Origin: Alphaproteobacteria bacterium
Lineage (GTDB): Bacteria > Pseudomonadota > Alphaproteobacteria > Rickettsiales > VGDC01
Reading direction: 5' to 3'
NCBI GenBank assembly: GCA_016869895.1
Contig: VGDC01000159.1
Location: 1-5,064, forward strand
DNA: 5,064 nt
Shown one piece after another: positions 4,399 to 5,064 of the stretch (the stretch's first letter is position 1; each line of letters begins with the position of its first letter). A program made the position numbers and the translations under genes. Below the pieces are notes generated by a model that was not told the DNA's origin, made no database searches, and saw only the letters and a program-made list of their open reading frames with translations.

Positions 4399-5064
4399 AT
4401 GCAGACAGCACGTTTTCGTCCATTGGCCGTAGCAGGCGCCGCCCTCGCGCTGATGCTCTCCACCACCAGCTTCGCCACGGCTCAGTCGGGCTCTACCTTC
4501 CTGCTCCAGTTGGGTGAACATGGCTCGCAGGATGCCGCGCGCAGCCAGTGGGACAATCTGCAATATCGCTATCCTGACCAGCTCAGCACCTTGACCCTGC
4601 GCGTCTCTCCGGTGCGCACCACGGGCAATAAAGAAGCCTTCCGCACGCAGGCCGCCGGCCTCACGTCCTATGCACAGGCGCAGAGCATCTGCACCGAGCT
4701 TTCCGGCGCGGGCGTGAGCTGCTCGGTGGTCGAGACGTCGATGTACCAGCCGGAAGAGAATGTGGCTCCGGTGAATGTCGCCAGCCGCCCTGTGACCCCG
4801 CGCGTCTTCGAACCCGCCGCCCCACAGGCGACCAACCTGCAACCGGTTGACGAAATCGCTGCTGCGCCCTCCGCCGCTGAACCTGTAGAAGTCGCCACCG
4901 CGAATCCATCCCCCAAGGATAACCGCAGCTTCGGCCAGAAATATCTGCCATGGCTGGGCTTCGGCAGTGGCGATGAGCCGGCTGAAACCACCACCGCCGC
5001 CGCTGATGCCGCACCCGTTTCCAATGAGCCAGCGACCGAAAGCAGCGAGACTGTAACCCTCACT
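4399..5064 (+). CDS. Secreted SPOR-like domain protein, N-terminal 222 residues (runs off right edge)
   Basis: Residues 1-28 form a clear signal peptide: Arg5 and Arg7, a hydrophobic core (LAVAGAALALML), and a likely signal peptidase I cleavage at ATA/QS (28/29). Residues about 31-113 look like a SPOR domain, the fold that binds peptidoglycan strands lacking stem peptides. They show FLLQLGEHGSQDAA as first strand and helix, Trp51 and a YPDQL turn, VSPV with FRTQAAGLTSYAQA as the middle strands and second helix start, then Cys98 and Cys108 in the usual C-x(9)-C arrangement of proteobacterial SPOR repeats. The rest (about 114-222) is low-complexity, rich in Ala, Pro, Glu and Thr, interrupted by a more ordered FGQKYLPWLGFGSG (177-190). 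SPOR domains are normally C-terminal, so the placement right after the signal peptide is unusual. The frame stays open to the window end, so more domains may follow. A periplasmic or outer-membrane, cell-wall-related role is inferred. It is divergent from, and probably unrelated to, the metabolic genes. Confidence 0.85.
   Translation, partial: MQTARFRPLAVAGAALALMLSTTSFATAQSGSTFLLQLGEHGSQDAARSQWDNLQYRYPDQLSTLTLRVSPVRTTGNKEAFRTQAAGLTSYAQAQSICTELSGAGVSCSVVETSMYQPEENVAPVNVASRPVTPRVFEPAAPQATNLQPVDEIAAAPSAAEPVEVATANPSPKDNRSFGQKYLPWLGFGSGDEPAETTTAAADAAPVSNEPATESSETVTLT

Noticed and set aside
4323..4517. A 64-codon plus-strand frame beginning in the SPOR leader
   Set aside because: It overlaps the signal peptide coding region in another frame and lacks a ribosome binding site. 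The frame starting at 4399 gives a far better protein (signal peptide plus SPOR-like domain).
4348..5063. Several minus-strand frames across the SPOR gene
   Set aside because: They are low-complexity shadows rich in Arg, Ala and Gly, antisense to a coherent secreted protein.

Overview
The window reads as a moderately GC-rich proteobacterial chromosome segment. An alphaproteobacterium is the most likely source, judged from the style of the enzymes and of the secreted SPOR-domain protein; this is an inference, and no rRNA or marker gene is present to confirm it. There are no RNA genes, insertion sequences, integrases, CRISPR arrays or phage genes. Most of the window is ordinary central or lipid metabolism.

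Layout: four genes lie on the minus strand, read right to left. First is an NAD(P)-dependent aldehyde dehydrogenase of the ExaC/AcoD/AldB type (4054 to 2486). A spacer of 186 bases rich in inverted repeats follows, including a strong hairpin just after the dehydrogenase stop. Then come an acyl-CoA synthetase (AMP-binding, ACSF2-like; 2299 to 638), a 55-residue single-span membrane protein (619 to 452) and the N-terminal 145 residues of an acyl-CoA dehydrogenase that runs off the left edge (437 to 1). The last three are separated by only 18 and 14 bases and look like one operon. On the right, after a 344-base divergent intergenic region, a plus-strand gene begins (4399 onward). It encodes a secreted protein with a SPOR-like domain directly after its signal peptide, and it runs off the right edge.

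How the genes fit together: the aldehyde dehydrogenase oxidises an aldehyde to a carboxylic acid, the synthetase activates a carboxylic acid to an acyl-CoA, and the acyl-CoA dehydrogenase introduces the first double bond of beta-oxidation. Read in order this is a plausible route from aldehyde or fatty acid to enoyl-CoA, but the substrates cannot be read from the sequence. The ExaC/AcoD family usually handles acetaldehyde and other short aldehydes, so the dehydrogenase may be only a neighbour.

I see no clear new multi-gene system. The points most worth a second look are the small membrane protein embedded in the fatty-acid operon, the N-terminal placement of the SPOR domain with a low-complexity tail, and the palindrome-dense spacer in front of the synthetase.
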